A stretch of 57,312 nt of DNA from Candidatus Nitrosopumilus sp. (GTDB taxonomy: Archaea; Thermoproteota; Nitrososphaeria; Nitrososphaerales; Nitrosopumilaceae), in the NCBI GenBank assembly GCA_029864335.1, contig JAOTTS010000014.1:1-57312 (forward strand). The letters are read 5' to 3'. The position numbers and the translations under genes are program-made. The notes beneath the pieces were generated by a model. It was not told the DNA's origin, made no database searches, and saw nothing but the letters and a program-made list of their open reading frames with translations. This document shows positions 34,691 to 43,447 of this stretch, piece by piece; positions within the stretch are counted from its first letter, which is position 1; each line of letters begins with the position of its first letter.

Positions 34691-35282
34691 TTTATCAAAT
34701 TTTACGTGTTTTATCTGTAAGCTAAGAATCTCTCCAGGTCTGGTTCCGCCTTCATAATGACAATCAATTAGGGCCCTGTCTCTTGCATTCTCCCCACAGA
34801 CATGTAATAGTCTGGAAATATCATCTTCAGTTAACAGGTCTTCACGAATTATTTTGTCTTTGACTTTTTTCATTCTGACTTGAGTAGTCTCTGGCGGATC
34901 TCCGACTTCAGAAAACTCTCTCGAGCCAAGCTTCATCCATCTAATGAAAATTTTGAGAACCTTTTTGTGATCATAAGAATAGTTTGTCTCCTTTCCTGAT
35001 TCATCCGCATGTCTTTGCATTATCTCGTAAACTAGTTTCTCAATATCATTTTTTGTAATATCTTTCCAGTCTTTTTGTAATAGTCTGGATAATCCAAGTA
35101 ATGTTCTGAGATGCTTTTGTCTTGTTGCAATGGCTATTGATTGCCTAAACCATCTCCATCTCATATTGAGTTATTAATTCAACATTGGCTTTAGATAATT
35201 CTGACTCGATCTGTCTTTTTACCCATTTTGTCCTTGACTCGTAATCATGAATTCCTTTCTTCTTGATGGTCTTTAGGCTCAC
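34649..35282 (-). pseudogene. tyrosine recombinase (integrase), frameshifted and truncated
   Basis: Starts at GTG 35282 (MSLKTIKKKGIHDYESRTKW), about 24 nt after a TATA-like CAATTTAAAG that lies next to the tRNA 3' end. The frame ends at EMEMV*; after removing one T at 35147-35149 it continues RQSIAIATRQKHLRTLLGLS, then a SAM-like N-domain and the catalytic-domain start with the first Arg (CHYEGGTRPGEILSLQIKHV). It breaks off after KYGAN, so the HxxR and Tyr parts are lost. Remnant of an element that used the neighbouring tRNA-Met gene. Confidence 0.75.
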
Positions 35283-35324
35283 GGAGTAGTATACGGCAGG
35301 AGGGGCTTTAAATTGATTTATGTG

Positions 35325-35439
35325 TGCCGGGGGCGAGTTTCGAACTCGCGACCTCCAGATTATGAGTATTGCCTTAGTTGGAGAACCGTTAGAGATTACC
35401 AAGCGAACTGGCACTCTAACCAGGCTGAGCTACCCCGGC
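35325..35439 (-). tRNA. tRNA-Met(CAT), elongator type, with a 40-nt intron
   Basis: Minus strand. Acceptor GCCGGGG/CCCCGGC, D arm GCTC/GAGT, T arm GCGAG TTCGAAA CTCGC, discriminator A, CCA not encoded. The anticodon arm closes only if 40 nt are removed between positions 30 and 31: CCAG joined to ACTCATAATCTGG gives loop CTCATAA with anticodon CAT. The intron begins TTCGCTTGG and ends AAGGCAAT. This is not the canonical 37/38 site. The mature sequence looks like archaeal elongator tRNA-Met; tRNA-Ile2 (also CAT in the gene) is the alternative. Confidence 0.88.
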
Positions 35440-35512
35440 ATACTATATGCATATAAATTTGGGAAATTAAATGATTCTAAAATATGTATAATTAATTATT
35501 AGATGTATGTTT

Positions 35513-37183
35513 TTATTTTAAATCATTCCACTTTACATTTTCATTTTTGACCCAAAGGAATTTCTTTTGTAATGCAGATGTGTACAATTTCTCCCATTCA
35601 GCACCTACTTCATCAGTCCATGCCTTGAATACACGAGGATCGATGTAATTTCTCAATGATGTTCCAATGTTGTAATCTTTGGTTTTTTCAGACAAGTCAA
35701 TTTGCAATTCTAATTTCTGTAATCTTTCTTTGTGTTTTTTCTTTTGTTTTTTGATTTGTTCATTTAGTGTCTTAATTCGTTTTTCTTTACTCTTCTTTTG
35801 GGCATCTGTCTTTGGTTGTGATGTTTCTACTTTTTTGAGTATCTCTCCAGTCTTCTTCCAAGATTCCTCCTTTTCTATCTTTTTGAGAGTATCTCGTTTC
35901 TTTTCCAATGATTGCTCAAATGTCTTTGGAATTGTTCTTTTATGATTACACATCATAGCTGCTTCAAGGTTTGCCAATTTTGCATGGTATAGTTTCTCAG
36001 TTGCAGTCTTTCCTTTCATGTTGTCATGATCTACAAGATAGTTTTTGACAACTGTTGTAGCAAGATATGTTCTGAATACCTTAGCAGTTAGACCCTTGAC
36101 AATACTGGAATAATATGCATTGACATGTCTTGAGGTGATGTCATCAAAAATCTCATCTTTTGCTTTTTTCTTTTCAACTAATTTTTTTAGATTTTCTTGA
36201 AATTGTTTATCATATCCTTCTGCCACTATTGTCTCTTGCCATCTGACACTATCTTTACCTAGAAAATCAAACTTAATTGTATTACCTGATATTTTGATGT
36301 GCTCTTTTCTAAGAGTGGTGGCACCTACGGTGTCTGCCTCGTCTGGATCTTTTTCATCTCCTACCCTCATAGCAGTTCTATAAATTAAATAACAAGCAGT
36401 TGCAATTCTGCTGATTTTTGGATCCTTACTCTTCATATCTTTTACAATTCTATCTTTAATTTTGTCAATCTCTTTTGCAAGCTTTACAGCTTTTTCGTAC
36501 TTTTCCTTATCTCTGTCTTGTTTTAGTCCTGCAGTATCTGCAAGCCATACGTATTTTCTTTTTTGTGTAAGAAAATCCATCCAGCTTGCTAACCACATAG
36601 AGTCCTTATCATGAATAATCTTGCCCCATTTACCTTCAGGTACTTTGGCTTCTTTGCCAAGATTTAATGTGACGTCTTTTGCAGTAACTCTAGGCTTCCA
36701 TCTTCCTCTCAGTGGATGTTCTCCTCTTCCAATGAAGATTCCAGGTGGTTCTGCCATGTAATTTCCAACTTCAACTTCCTTTCCATCCATGATGGCAATT
36801 CCATATTTTACTTTCAATTTTTCACGCAGCTCTTTCCTTTTGACAGCAAGTGATTTTTTCTCCTCCTTTGTCATCATCTCTTTAAGATCTTTTTCTTTGT
36901 CAACTACTTTGTATGCATTTGAAAAATCAATGTCTTCATATGATATTTTTTTAAATTTTGAATCTAGAGTTTTAACAAAATCTACTGTAAAGTTTTTTTG
37001 AAAAACTTTGTCTTGAACATATGATGTGTCTTTCTTTTTTGCCCACTGGTATATCATTTCTTCTTGATTTAGATCAAGTGGTACATTTTCATCTTTGATC
37101 TTAATTGTGATACCTTGAGCCTCATATTCTGGAGGGAATAGGATTCCATTATGTTGTAGCATTTTCCATTTCATTTTTTTCAC
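35513..37183 (-). CDS. DNA topoisomerase IB (eukaryote-type)
   Basis: 556 aa. Relaxes supercoils through a 3'-phosphotyrosine. N-terminal core starts WKMLQHNGILFPPEYEAQG; FIGRGEHPLRGRWK and RVGDEKDPDEADTVGATTLR (with a catalytic Arg), then KDSVRWQ, ITSRHVNAYY, KVFRTYLATTV (second Arg) and SHRxxP-equivalent CNHKRTIPKTF (catalytic His). A Lys-rich coiled-coil linker follows, then the Tyr in TSLRNYIDPRVF near residue 515. Topoisomerase IB of this type is a marker of Thaumarchaeota among archaea. All catalytic residues are present. Confidence 0.95.
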   Translation of the reverse strand: MKKMKWKMLQHNGILFPPEYEAQGITIKIKDENVPLDLNQEEMIYQWAKKKDTSYVQDKVFQKNFTVDFVKTLDSKFKKISYEDIDFSNAYKVVDKEKDLKEMMTKEEKKSLAVKRKELREKLKVKYGIAIMDGKEVEVGNYMAEPPGIFIGRGEHPLRGRWKPRVTAKDVTLNLGKEAKVPEGKWGKIIHDKDSMWLASWMDFLTQKRKYVWLADTAGLKQDRDKEKYEKAVKLAKEIDKIKDRIVKDMKSKDPKISRIATACYLIYRTAMRVGDEKDPDEADTVGATTLRKEHIKISGNTIKFDFLGKDSVRWQETIVAEGYDKQFQENLKKLVEKKKAKDEIFDDITSRHVNAYYSSIVKGLTAKVFRTYLATTVVKNYLVDHDNMKGKTATEKLYHAKLANLEAAMMCNHKRTIPKTFEQSLEKKRDTLKKIEKEESWKKTGEILKKVETSQPKTDAQKKSKEKRIKTLNEQIKKQKKKHKERLQKLELQIDLSEKTKDYNIGTSLRNYIDPRVFKAWTDEVGAEWEKLYTSALQKKFLWVKNENVKWNDLK

Positions 37184-37250
37184 TTTAAAATTGCGGACTT
37201 TGACAAAAACTTATTCTATATCTATATCAATTTAACGTACAAGTACTATT

Positions 37251-38081
37251 TCATCCTGGAAATAGCTCTTTGCTCAGGTATTTCTCGAATTCTAGGTCTG
37301 TTTTCATCTTTTTTGCTTCCATAAACATGGCAGCATCAGTTCCTACAATGTATCTAGGCAGCATCTCATCGTCATGAATTGCTTTCATTATTACTTTGGC
37401 AACTTCAGATGGCGGCGTTCCCATTTGTACCATCATCTTTAATCCTGAAAGAATGTGATCAGTGAGCTCTTTGTATTTGGGGTCTGTCTTTGAATCTGGA
37501 ATCTTCATTGATTCAAAAAAGTTTGTTTTGATCACTCCTGGTTCAATTAAAGTAGTCTTTATTCCAAACTGCCCCAGCTCATATCGTAGACATTCACCTA
37601 GCCCTTCAAGAGCAAATTTTGAACTGATATATGCTGGAGATCCTGGCAAACCCATTCTTCCTGCAACTGAACTAATGTTTATGATAATTCCTGACTTTTG
37701 TTTTCTCATTATTGGGGCAACTTCTTGAATTATTCTAACGATGCTAAAGAAATTAGTTTCAAACTGTTTTCTAAAATCATTAACTGATACATCTTCTGTA
37801 CATCCAAATTGACCATATCCTGCATTGTTTACTAAAACATCCATTCTTCCCCAATCTGAAATTATTTTCTTTATTGCAGAAACTATTGATTCTTCTTTGT
37901 CAACATCTAATTGTATAATTTCAATTGAAAGATTTTCCTTTTTTGCAGCCTGCTCTAACTCCCCTGCTTTTTTTGTATCTCTCATACTTGCAAAAGTTTT
38001 GTATCCGTCTCTTGCAAGTGCTAATGTTGCTTCTAATCCAATACCTGAAGAACTACCTGTAACAAGAGCTACTTTTTCCAT
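37251..38081 (-). CDS. short-chain dehydrogenase/reductase
   Basis: 276 aa classical SDR. Cofactor motif VTGSSSGIGLEA (7-18), NNAGYGQFG (about 87-95), catalytic Ser in INISSVAG, YxxxK as YISSKFALEG, and LIEPGVIKTNFF. The residue after the first strand pattern (SMRDTKK) suggests NADP(H). C-terminal extension is typical of oxidoreductases acting on lipid or retinol-like substrates, but the substrate cannot be told. TATA-like region between this gene and the helicase is not clear. Confidence 0.9.
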   Translation of the reverse strand: MEKVALVTGSSSGIGLEATLALARDGYKTFASMRDTKKAGELEQAAKKENLSIEIIQLDVDKEESIVSAIKKIISDWGRMDVLVNNAGYGQFGCTEDVSVNDFRKQFETNFFSIVRIIQEVAPIMRKQKSGIIINISSVAGRMGLPGSPAYISSKFALEGLGECLRYELGQFGIKTTLIEPGVIKTNFFESMKIPDSKTDPKYKELTDHILSGLKMMVQMGTPPSEVAKVIMKAIHDDEMLPRYIVGTDAAMFMEAKKMKTDLEFEKYLSKELFPG

Positions 38082-38123
38082 ATTACTGCTATATTTTTGG
38101 TCTATTTATCCCATTTTGATTTG

Positions 38124-40634
38124 TTATACTAATGGCCTATCTCCTTCAATAGGGTCTATCAGTTCTGTTTTTTCTCCTTTGTTAATTCTCTCAAGAATTT
38201 CCAATGCTGAATATTTGTGAAGAAATTCATTATTGTTTCCACATCTATATGAGAATGTACATCGTGGGCATCCTGATTCATTTTTACAAGGACATTCTTT
38301 TATGATGTACATACTTCTCTTAAGGGCTTTTTCAAATCTGTCGTACAATGCTTTACTGGCACCGCTTCCACCAATGGCTCCATCATAGATAAAAATCAAG
38401 CCTGAAGTACCTAAGGATATCCCACCCAAGTCTTGAGAAACTCCTCCTGTTATCATGTTGCTTCCTTCAATTACAACATGTTCTGTTGCATGATATCCGC
38501 TGGCTTCTGCATAATCTTCATCTTCTGCTTTCTCTATAACTTTGAGAGGTCTTGGTGCATGAAAGACAATTCCTTTGGTTACAAAATCATACTCTAATGG
38601 TGTATCCAGTATCATTTTTTCCCCTTGAGTAATTTCTTGCCCTAACTCTATGTTGACATATCCAAAAACTTTCTTTTTAATATGTAATTTACAAAATGCA
38701 ACTTCTACTCCATTTGCAATTCTTTTCTCAAAAACGGTTTCTATTGTTGGCCATTCTTCTGTTAGTGACTTTGTATAATATGGATAATCTCTTGAAATTC
38801 TTTCCAGTCTTGCAATATTTTTTTTAGGATAATCAAATTCTTTTACCTTATAACGAATACCTGCCAAAAAATAGATTGCGTCTTTGTGTAATTCTTCTAA
38901 TGCAATTGGTAAAACTCTATCTCCGACTTTTCTATCTGATAGGAATATATCAATAGATTTGCCTATTCCTCGGATACTATATTCATTTAACATGGAATTT
39001 ATTTTATCAAAATTGGGAACAATTCTGTTGTTAAATATTTTTAGATTTTCTTTGATAATATGATTCTCAATAATTTCTTGGTGTTCTTTTAATTCGTGTT
39101 TAGATATTGGTCTATCGCATGCCATTGCTAATACTTGAAATTCTTCTACAAATGGATTCTTTGGATCGATGTATGTTTTTTCAATATCTTCAAAATAATC
39201 CTCAGGGTGATTTTTGTAGTATTGAGATATGGGATCATTTCCTAATGCTAAAAATGCATATCCTCTTTGCCCTTTTCTTGTAGCCCTCCCGATTCTTTGG
39301 ATTAACCTATTTACTGGAATGGTAGACGATATGACACAATCGACATTTCCTACATCTATACCTAATTCAAGCGTGGGAGTACAAGAAATAGCTTGTAATT
39401 TGTCCTCTTTGAATTGCCTCTCTACTGCAGTTCTATAGTTTACCATTAATCCTGCTCGATGAACTTTGATGTTGACTTTTTGCTTCTTTGCTTGTATTGC
39501 TAAAAGCTCCGAGTTTAGATGAGAGTTATTAAACACCATGGTCTTGTGATTTTTTTCTGTCAGTTTCTTTGTCAGTTCCACCATGAGCTTTCTTTGAGTT
39601 CTAAGTGATGGAAATAGCATTACAAAATCTGTTTGACCTTTTTTTCCAGAACCGTGAATGATTTGCATTTTTTCTCCAAACAATTGCTCGCAGAATTTTT
39701 TTGCGTCATCTAATGTAGCAGATGCTGCAACAAATTGTAATTTGTTACTGCAAATTCTTTTGAGTCTTTTTATGATGTAATGTACATTAGAACCAAAAAT
39801 TCCCGAATACACATGCGCTTCATCTACAATTAAAATTCTAGTAGAAGACAATAATGATGAAAATTTTGTCTGATGCCACATATGGTAATGTAACACATCA
39901 AAATTTGTAACTAAAATCTGAGGGGGTTTATCAACAATGTCTCTTCTCTCTGGAACTTTGGTATCTCCATCAAAAACTTTGACATCGACTCCAATCTTTT
40001 CTGTAAATTTTTGAATTTTTGGGAACTGATCTCGTGCTAAAGCTTTTGTTGGATAAACAAAAATTGCAAAGACATTTTTCTCATTTGCTTCTTTTTTGAT
40101 TCTTTGAATTACTGGAATCAAAAATGCTTCTGTTTTCCCAGATGCAGTTGGTGCCTCAATGACAATATTTTCTCCAAATATGATTTCTTGAATTGCCTCT
40201 TCTTGAAATTTGTAAAATTGTTCAATCTTTAATTCTTTGAGATGTTCAATGATGGATTCATCTAATCCTATTTCTTCAATTTTAGAGCCCATTTTAGGCT
40301 CAGGGTTCTTCAAAACTTTGTATTGTGAAATATAGTCTTTCTTTGAAAATAGAATTTCTTCTGTAATTTTATCTGGTTTGTTATTTCCTATCATCCCCTT
40401 GATTTCATTTTCTGCTCTGATGATTCCTTCATCTTTTAGCCCTTCTGATAGTCCAACGCCAGTAACTAAACCCTGATCAAAACGTGAGAGGAATTCAAGG
40501 AATACCTCGTCAATGTTTTTTGAAAATTCTATCAGATCTTCTATACCACATTTTCCACAAGAAACATGCATTTTCTTATTAAATGTTTTTTGTATCTCTA
40601 TCTTTGATTTACATTTTGGACATGAGAATTTCAA
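38124..40634 (-). CDS. DEAD/DEAH helicase with DUF1998-type zinc domain, second copy
   Basis: 836 aa, same architecture as the gene at 28.5 kb. N-terminal zinc ribbon FSCPKCKSKIEIQ...VSCGKCGIEDL, Walker A EAPTASGKTEAF (about 162), Ia VYPTKALARDQ, II VDEAHVYSG (about 270), ASATLDD, VFNNSHLNSE, CTPTLELGIDVG, IQRIGRATRKGQ. C-terminal metal site CPCKNESGCPRCTFSYRCG. Compared with the first copy it has a longer middle domain and a clearer DUF1998 block (YHATEHVVIEG, GLIFIYDGAIGGSG). Closest to the YprA/MrfA and Hrq1 group implicated in crosslink repair. Confidence 0.9.
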   Translation of the reverse strand: MKFSCPKCKSKIEIQKTFNKKMHVSCGKCGIEDLIEFSKNIDEVFLEFLSRFDQGLVTGVGLSEGLKDEGIIRAENEIKGMIGNNKPDKITEEILFSKKDYISQYKVLKNPEPKMGSKIEEIGLDESIIEHLKELKIEQFYKFQEEAIQEIIFGENIVIEAPTASGKTEAFLIPVIQRIKKEANEKNVFAIFVYPTKALARDQFPKIQKFTEKIGVDVKVFDGDTKVPERRDIVDKPPQILVTNFDVLHYHMWHQTKFSSLLSSTRILIVDEAHVYSGIFGSNVHYIIKRLKRICSNKLQFVAASATLDDAKKFCEQLFGEKMQIIHGSGKKGQTDFVMLFPSLRTQRKLMVELTKKLTEKNHKTMVFNNSHLNSELLAIQAKKQKVNIKVHRAGLMVNYRTAVERQFKEDKLQAISCTPTLELGIDVGNVDCVISSTIPVNRLIQRIGRATRKGQRGYAFLALGNDPISQYYKNHPEDYFEDIEKTYIDPKNPFVEEFQVLAMACDRPISKHELKEHQEIIENHIIKENLKIFNNRIVPNFDKINSMLNEYSIRGIGKSIDIFLSDRKVGDRVLPIALEELHKDAIYFLAGIRYKVKEFDYPKKNIARLERISRDYPYYTKSLTEEWPTIETVFEKRIANGVEVAFCKLHIKKKVFGYVNIELGQEITQGEKMILDTPLEYDFVTKGIVFHAPRPLKVIEKAEDEDYAEASGYHATEHVVIEGSNMITGGVSQDLGGISLGTSGLIFIYDGAIGGSGASKALYDRFEKALKRSMYIIKECPCKNESGCPRCTFSYRCGNNNEFLHKYSALEILERINKGEKTELIDPIEGDRPLV

Positions 40635-40692
40635 GATCTACTTGATTGTTCTTACTTGGTGATTTATTGTTTAATCATAACTAAAGACCCAT

Positions 40693-40705
40693 GACATTAT
40701 AAAGC
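40693..40705 (+). promoter_or_regulatory. TATA box of the DNA methyltransferase gene
   Basis: GACATTATAAAGC about 27 nt before ATG 40730, which supports that start over the TTG at 40718. Confidence 0.5.
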
Positions 40706-40729
40706 TATGAAATAGTCTTGAATTTAAAA

Positions 40730-41506
40730 ATGAAAAAAATTGAAATTAACAAAATTTACAATCTGAATTGTATTGAAGGGATGAATTTAATTCCTAAAAA
40801 TAATATTGATCTTGTTATTACTGATCCTCCATTTGCAATAAATTTTAAGGCAAAAAAAACAAATTACAACAGAACTTTATCCCGAGTATTATCAGGTTAT
40901 AATGAAATCAAACCTGAAGATTACTATCATTTTACATTTGCATGGATGAGTGAGGTTTTTCGAATTTTAAAGGATTCTGGAAGTATGTATGTTTTTTCTG
41001 GATGGAATAATCTTAAAGATATTCTACGGGCATTAGATGATGTTGGATTTACCACCATAAATCACATAATCTGGAAATATCAATTTGGAGTAGTCACGAA
41101 AAAAAAATTCGTTACCTCCCACTATCATTGTCTTTATGTCTGCAAAGATGACAAGAAACGAAAATTCTTTCCATTCACTAGATTTCAAAAAGACGACAAA
41201 ACAAAAGATGGACGGAGTCTTCATTATAAAGACAAAGAAGATGTGTGGGATATCAAAAGAGAGTATTGGACTGGAGATGAAAAAACTCCTACCAAACTTC
41301 CTTCTGAGTTAATCAAAAAATTATTGGAATACTCTAGTGAAAAAAAAGATATTGTGTTTGATCCATTCCTTGGCTCAGGACAAGTTGCAGTAGTAAGTAA
41401 ATCTCTAAATCGACGTTTTCTAGGTTTTGAAATTGTTCCTGATTACTATAAATTTGCCAAAAAACGACTTGATAAAAACATGTACCGAATCAAAAACTCA
41501 AATTAA
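40730..41506 (+). CDS. DNA N6-adenine or N4-cytosine methyltransferase (beta class)
   Basis: 258 aa from ATG 40730 (MKKIEINKIYNLNCIEGM). Catalytic motif IV TDPPFAINFK comes first (about residue 31), and SAM motif I FDPFLGSGQVAV is near the C-terminus (about 211), the order of beta-class enzymes. DPPF would fit either N6-A or N4-C methylation. No restriction endonuclease gene is adjacent, so it may be an orphan or regulatory methylase. Divergent from the helicase. Confidence 0.9.
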   Translation: MKKIEINKIYNLNCIEGMNLIPKNNIDLVITDPPFAINFKAKKTNYNRTLSRVLSGYNEIKPEDYYHFTFAWMSEVFRILKDSGSMYVFSGWNNLKDILRALDDVGFTTINHIIWKYQFGVVTKKKFVTSHYHCLYVCKDDKKRKFFPFTRFQKDDKTKDGRSLHYKDKEDVWDIKREYWTGDEKTPTKLPSELIKKLLEYSSEKKDIVFDPFLGSGQVAVVSKSLNRRFLGFEIVPDYYKFAKKRLDKNMYRIKNSN

Positions 41507-41851
41507 TTATTTCTTTTCTACCTCATCGATTCTTTTTTGCCCTATTTTATCTGAGATGCTTTTTCGAAGTTCCTCATCTGTCTTACCTTCTACTTTAACC
41601 CCTGCAGATCTTGCAATCATTTCTAACTTTTCTCTTTCTGTTTCCACAGGTCCTGAGATTTTTGGTGATTCTTCAGTAACCTCTTTCATATGGTCTTGGA
41701 TTTCATTTTTTGCCTTATTGTATTCATTTACTGCTTTTCCTAGTTTTCTAGCAGCTCCTGGAAGTCTACCCGTTCCAAAAATCAACACAAGTGCCACAAA
41801 AATTATGATTAGCCATTCACTTCCTCCTACATTTAGTGAATGTTCCAGCAT
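41507..41851 (-). CDS. tatA: twin-arginine translocase subunit TatA
   Basis: 114 aa. Short N-terminal part, membrane helix EWLIIIFVALVLIFGTGRLP with the FG-x-LP hinge, then the amphipathic helix AARKLGKAVNEYNKAKNEIQ and a charged tail. Exports folded proteins with RR signals. Stop is adjacent to the convergent methyltransferase stop. TatC is not in the window. Confidence 0.92.
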   Translation of the reverse strand: MLEHSLNVGGSEWLIIIFVALVLIFGTGRLPGAARKLGKAVNEYNKAKNEIQDHMKEVTEESPKISGPVETEREKLEMIARSAGVKVEGKTDEELRKSISDKIGQKRIDEVEKK

Positions 41852-41981
41852 ATTCTGATTTACTAAAATTTGAAATTAAACGTAATGTTGAAGATTTATG
41901 CCTAAAAATCCGATCTTCCTAATGAATATCATATATGAGAAGCACTTATTGATTTAAATAAATTCAAAACTGATGACTTTT

Positions 41982-42296
41982 ATGAAAAAAGTTGAAGCAA
42001 TCATTCAATCTAGTGCCAAAGATGCAGTAGTTGCTGCAATCAAAAAAGTTGGTGTTGGTGGTGTAACTATTCATCAAGTTCAAGGTCAAGGTGCACAAGA
42101 TCCTCCTCTTGTTGGGCAATATTTCAGCAGAGATATGATAATCTGTGTTGTGGATGATCCTAAACTAGATGATGTGATAAATGCAATTGCAAATGTTGCA
42201 TGTACTGGAACTAAAGGCGATGGTAAAGTCTTCGTTACAGACGTTTGTGATGCACTTGATATCTGCACCAAAAAACGTGGAACAATGGATATCTAA
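41982..42296 (+). CDS. P-II family nitrogen regulator, atypical T-loop
   Basis: 104 aa from ATG 41982 (MKKVEAIIQSSAKDAVVAAI). The TATA GATTTAAATA is 27 nt before this ATG and only 18 nt before the ATG at 41973, so I choose 41982. GVGGVTIHQVQGQG opens the T-loop, which then reads AQDPPLVGQYF and is shorter than in GlnB/GlnK, with no Tyr at the uridylylation position. C-loop TGTKGDGKVFVTDV is intact, so ATP/2-oxoglutarate sensing is plausible. No amtB is adjacent. Target unknown. Confidence 0.88.
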   Translation: MKKVEAIIQSSAKDAVVAAIKKVGVGGVTIHQVQGQGAQDPPLVGQYFSRDMIICVVDDPKLDDVINAIANVACTGTKGDGKVFVTDVCDALDICTKKRGTMDI

Positions 42297-43447
42297 TTCA
42301 AAACTCTTTGGGGTTCTAGTTTATTTCTAGATATTATTGCAAATACTGCAACTCCAATTCCTATTATACAAAATAAGACGTATGGTGTTTCATTTCCAAA
42401 TGATTGCGATATTGGACCACCAATAGTTGGCCCTATTGCCCAACCCATTCCAAAAATTGTTTCATAAGCTCCAATTATTTTTCCTGAAATTACTTTTCTA
42501 GTTTTACTCAAAATTATTTCCAATGTAAGTGGGAAGAAAATACTGAATCCAAATCCCATCAAAACTAATGCAATACCAAAAGTAATGATTGAATCTGCAA
42601 AAATTGATATTGCTAGACCCATTGAAACTGCAATTGTTACTGCAATCAGAATTTGACTGGTATTTCTTGCAAATTTTCCTGCTAGTGCAAGAGATACAAC
42701 TCGTGATATCCCAAAAACAAAATACAGCAATAAAATATCAGTTGCAGTCATACCTCTGTCATTTAGAAATGCAGGATAAATCGTAAGAATTATTCCAAAT
42801 GATGATGTACAAAAAATCAACAATATTATGACTTCTGGAAATTTCTTCATCTCTTTAATCGACGAAAAGGAAAATCCTTCATGATGATTTCTGACACTTT
42901 TTCTTGAGACTAAAAGTGAAGTAATTATTCCAGCAGCCAGAATAAATGCTGCAATTTGGAATAGAATTCTATATGTGATGTCTAGACCTTCTAGGAATAC
43001 TGTTCCAAGTAAGGGTCCTACCATAAATCCAATTACAAAAAACATTGTAAACCAAGAGATATTTCTGACTCTGTTTTTCTCAGTACTTTCGTTAGATATT
43101 ATGGACTCACATGGTGGCCAAAAAAATGCGTGAGCTATTCCTGTCATTATCCTAAATCCCATTATTTCTGGAACCGATTGTGCAATTGATAGAAGATAGA
43201 TGGATGCAGAATTGATAGCAGCCCCTAATGCAAGCAAATACCCATTGTTAATTCTATCAAGAAGAATTCCTACAAACAATGGAATGAACATGTAGGGAAT
43301 GAAATTTGTTAATCCGATCAATCCAAGCTCGGAATATGTTGCACCAATGACGTTCTTTGCAAATACTGGTAAGATTGGGCCATGAAGTCCATATGAAATC
43401 CCTATGATTAGCCCCGTGATGTTAACTAGTATCAGAACTCTGTTCAT
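42293..43447 (-). CDS. major facilitator superfamily transporter
   Basis: 384 aa, about twelve hydrophobic segments. First helices VLILVNITGLIIGISYGLHG; the family A motif region appears as GILLDRINNGYL. Central charged loop SRKSVRNHHEGFSFSSIKEM separates the halves. Resembles drug/sugar antiporter-type MFS; substrate unknown. Overlaps the upstream methyltransferase by four bases and the P-II 3' end by four bases. Confidence 0.9.
   Translation of the reverse strand: MNRVLILVNITGLIIGISYGLHGPILPVFAKNVIGATYSELGLIGLTNFIPYMFIPLFVGILLDRINNGYLLALGAAINSASIYLLSIAQSVPEIMGFRIMTGIAHAFFWPPCESIISNESTEKNRVRNISWFTMFFVIGFMVGPLLGTVFLEGLDITYRILFQIAAFILAAGIITSLLVSRKSVRNHHEGFSFSSIKEMKKFPEVIILLIFCTSSFGIILTIYPAFLNDRGMTATDILLLYFVFGISRVVSLALAGKFARNTSQILIAVTIAVSMGLAISIFADSIITFGIALVLMGFGFSIFFPLTLEIILSKTRKVISGKIIGAYETIFGMGWAIGPTIGGPISQSFGNETPYVLFCIIGIGVAVFAIISRNKLEPQRVLN

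Noticed and set aside
34516-34698. 60-aa frame on the minus strand
   Set aside because: Wrong-frame reading across the integrase-polymerase junction; the polymerase frame explains the region.
33536-35324. Second copy of the tRNA-Met 3' end as an att site
   Set aside because: No match to the T-arm/acceptor sequence is visible in the region by eye; it was probably lost with the deletion.
35283-35414. N-terminal extension of the integrase frame into the tRNA
   Set aside because: It would translate tRNA-Met; the GTG at 35282 with a TATA just downstream of the tRNA is a better start.
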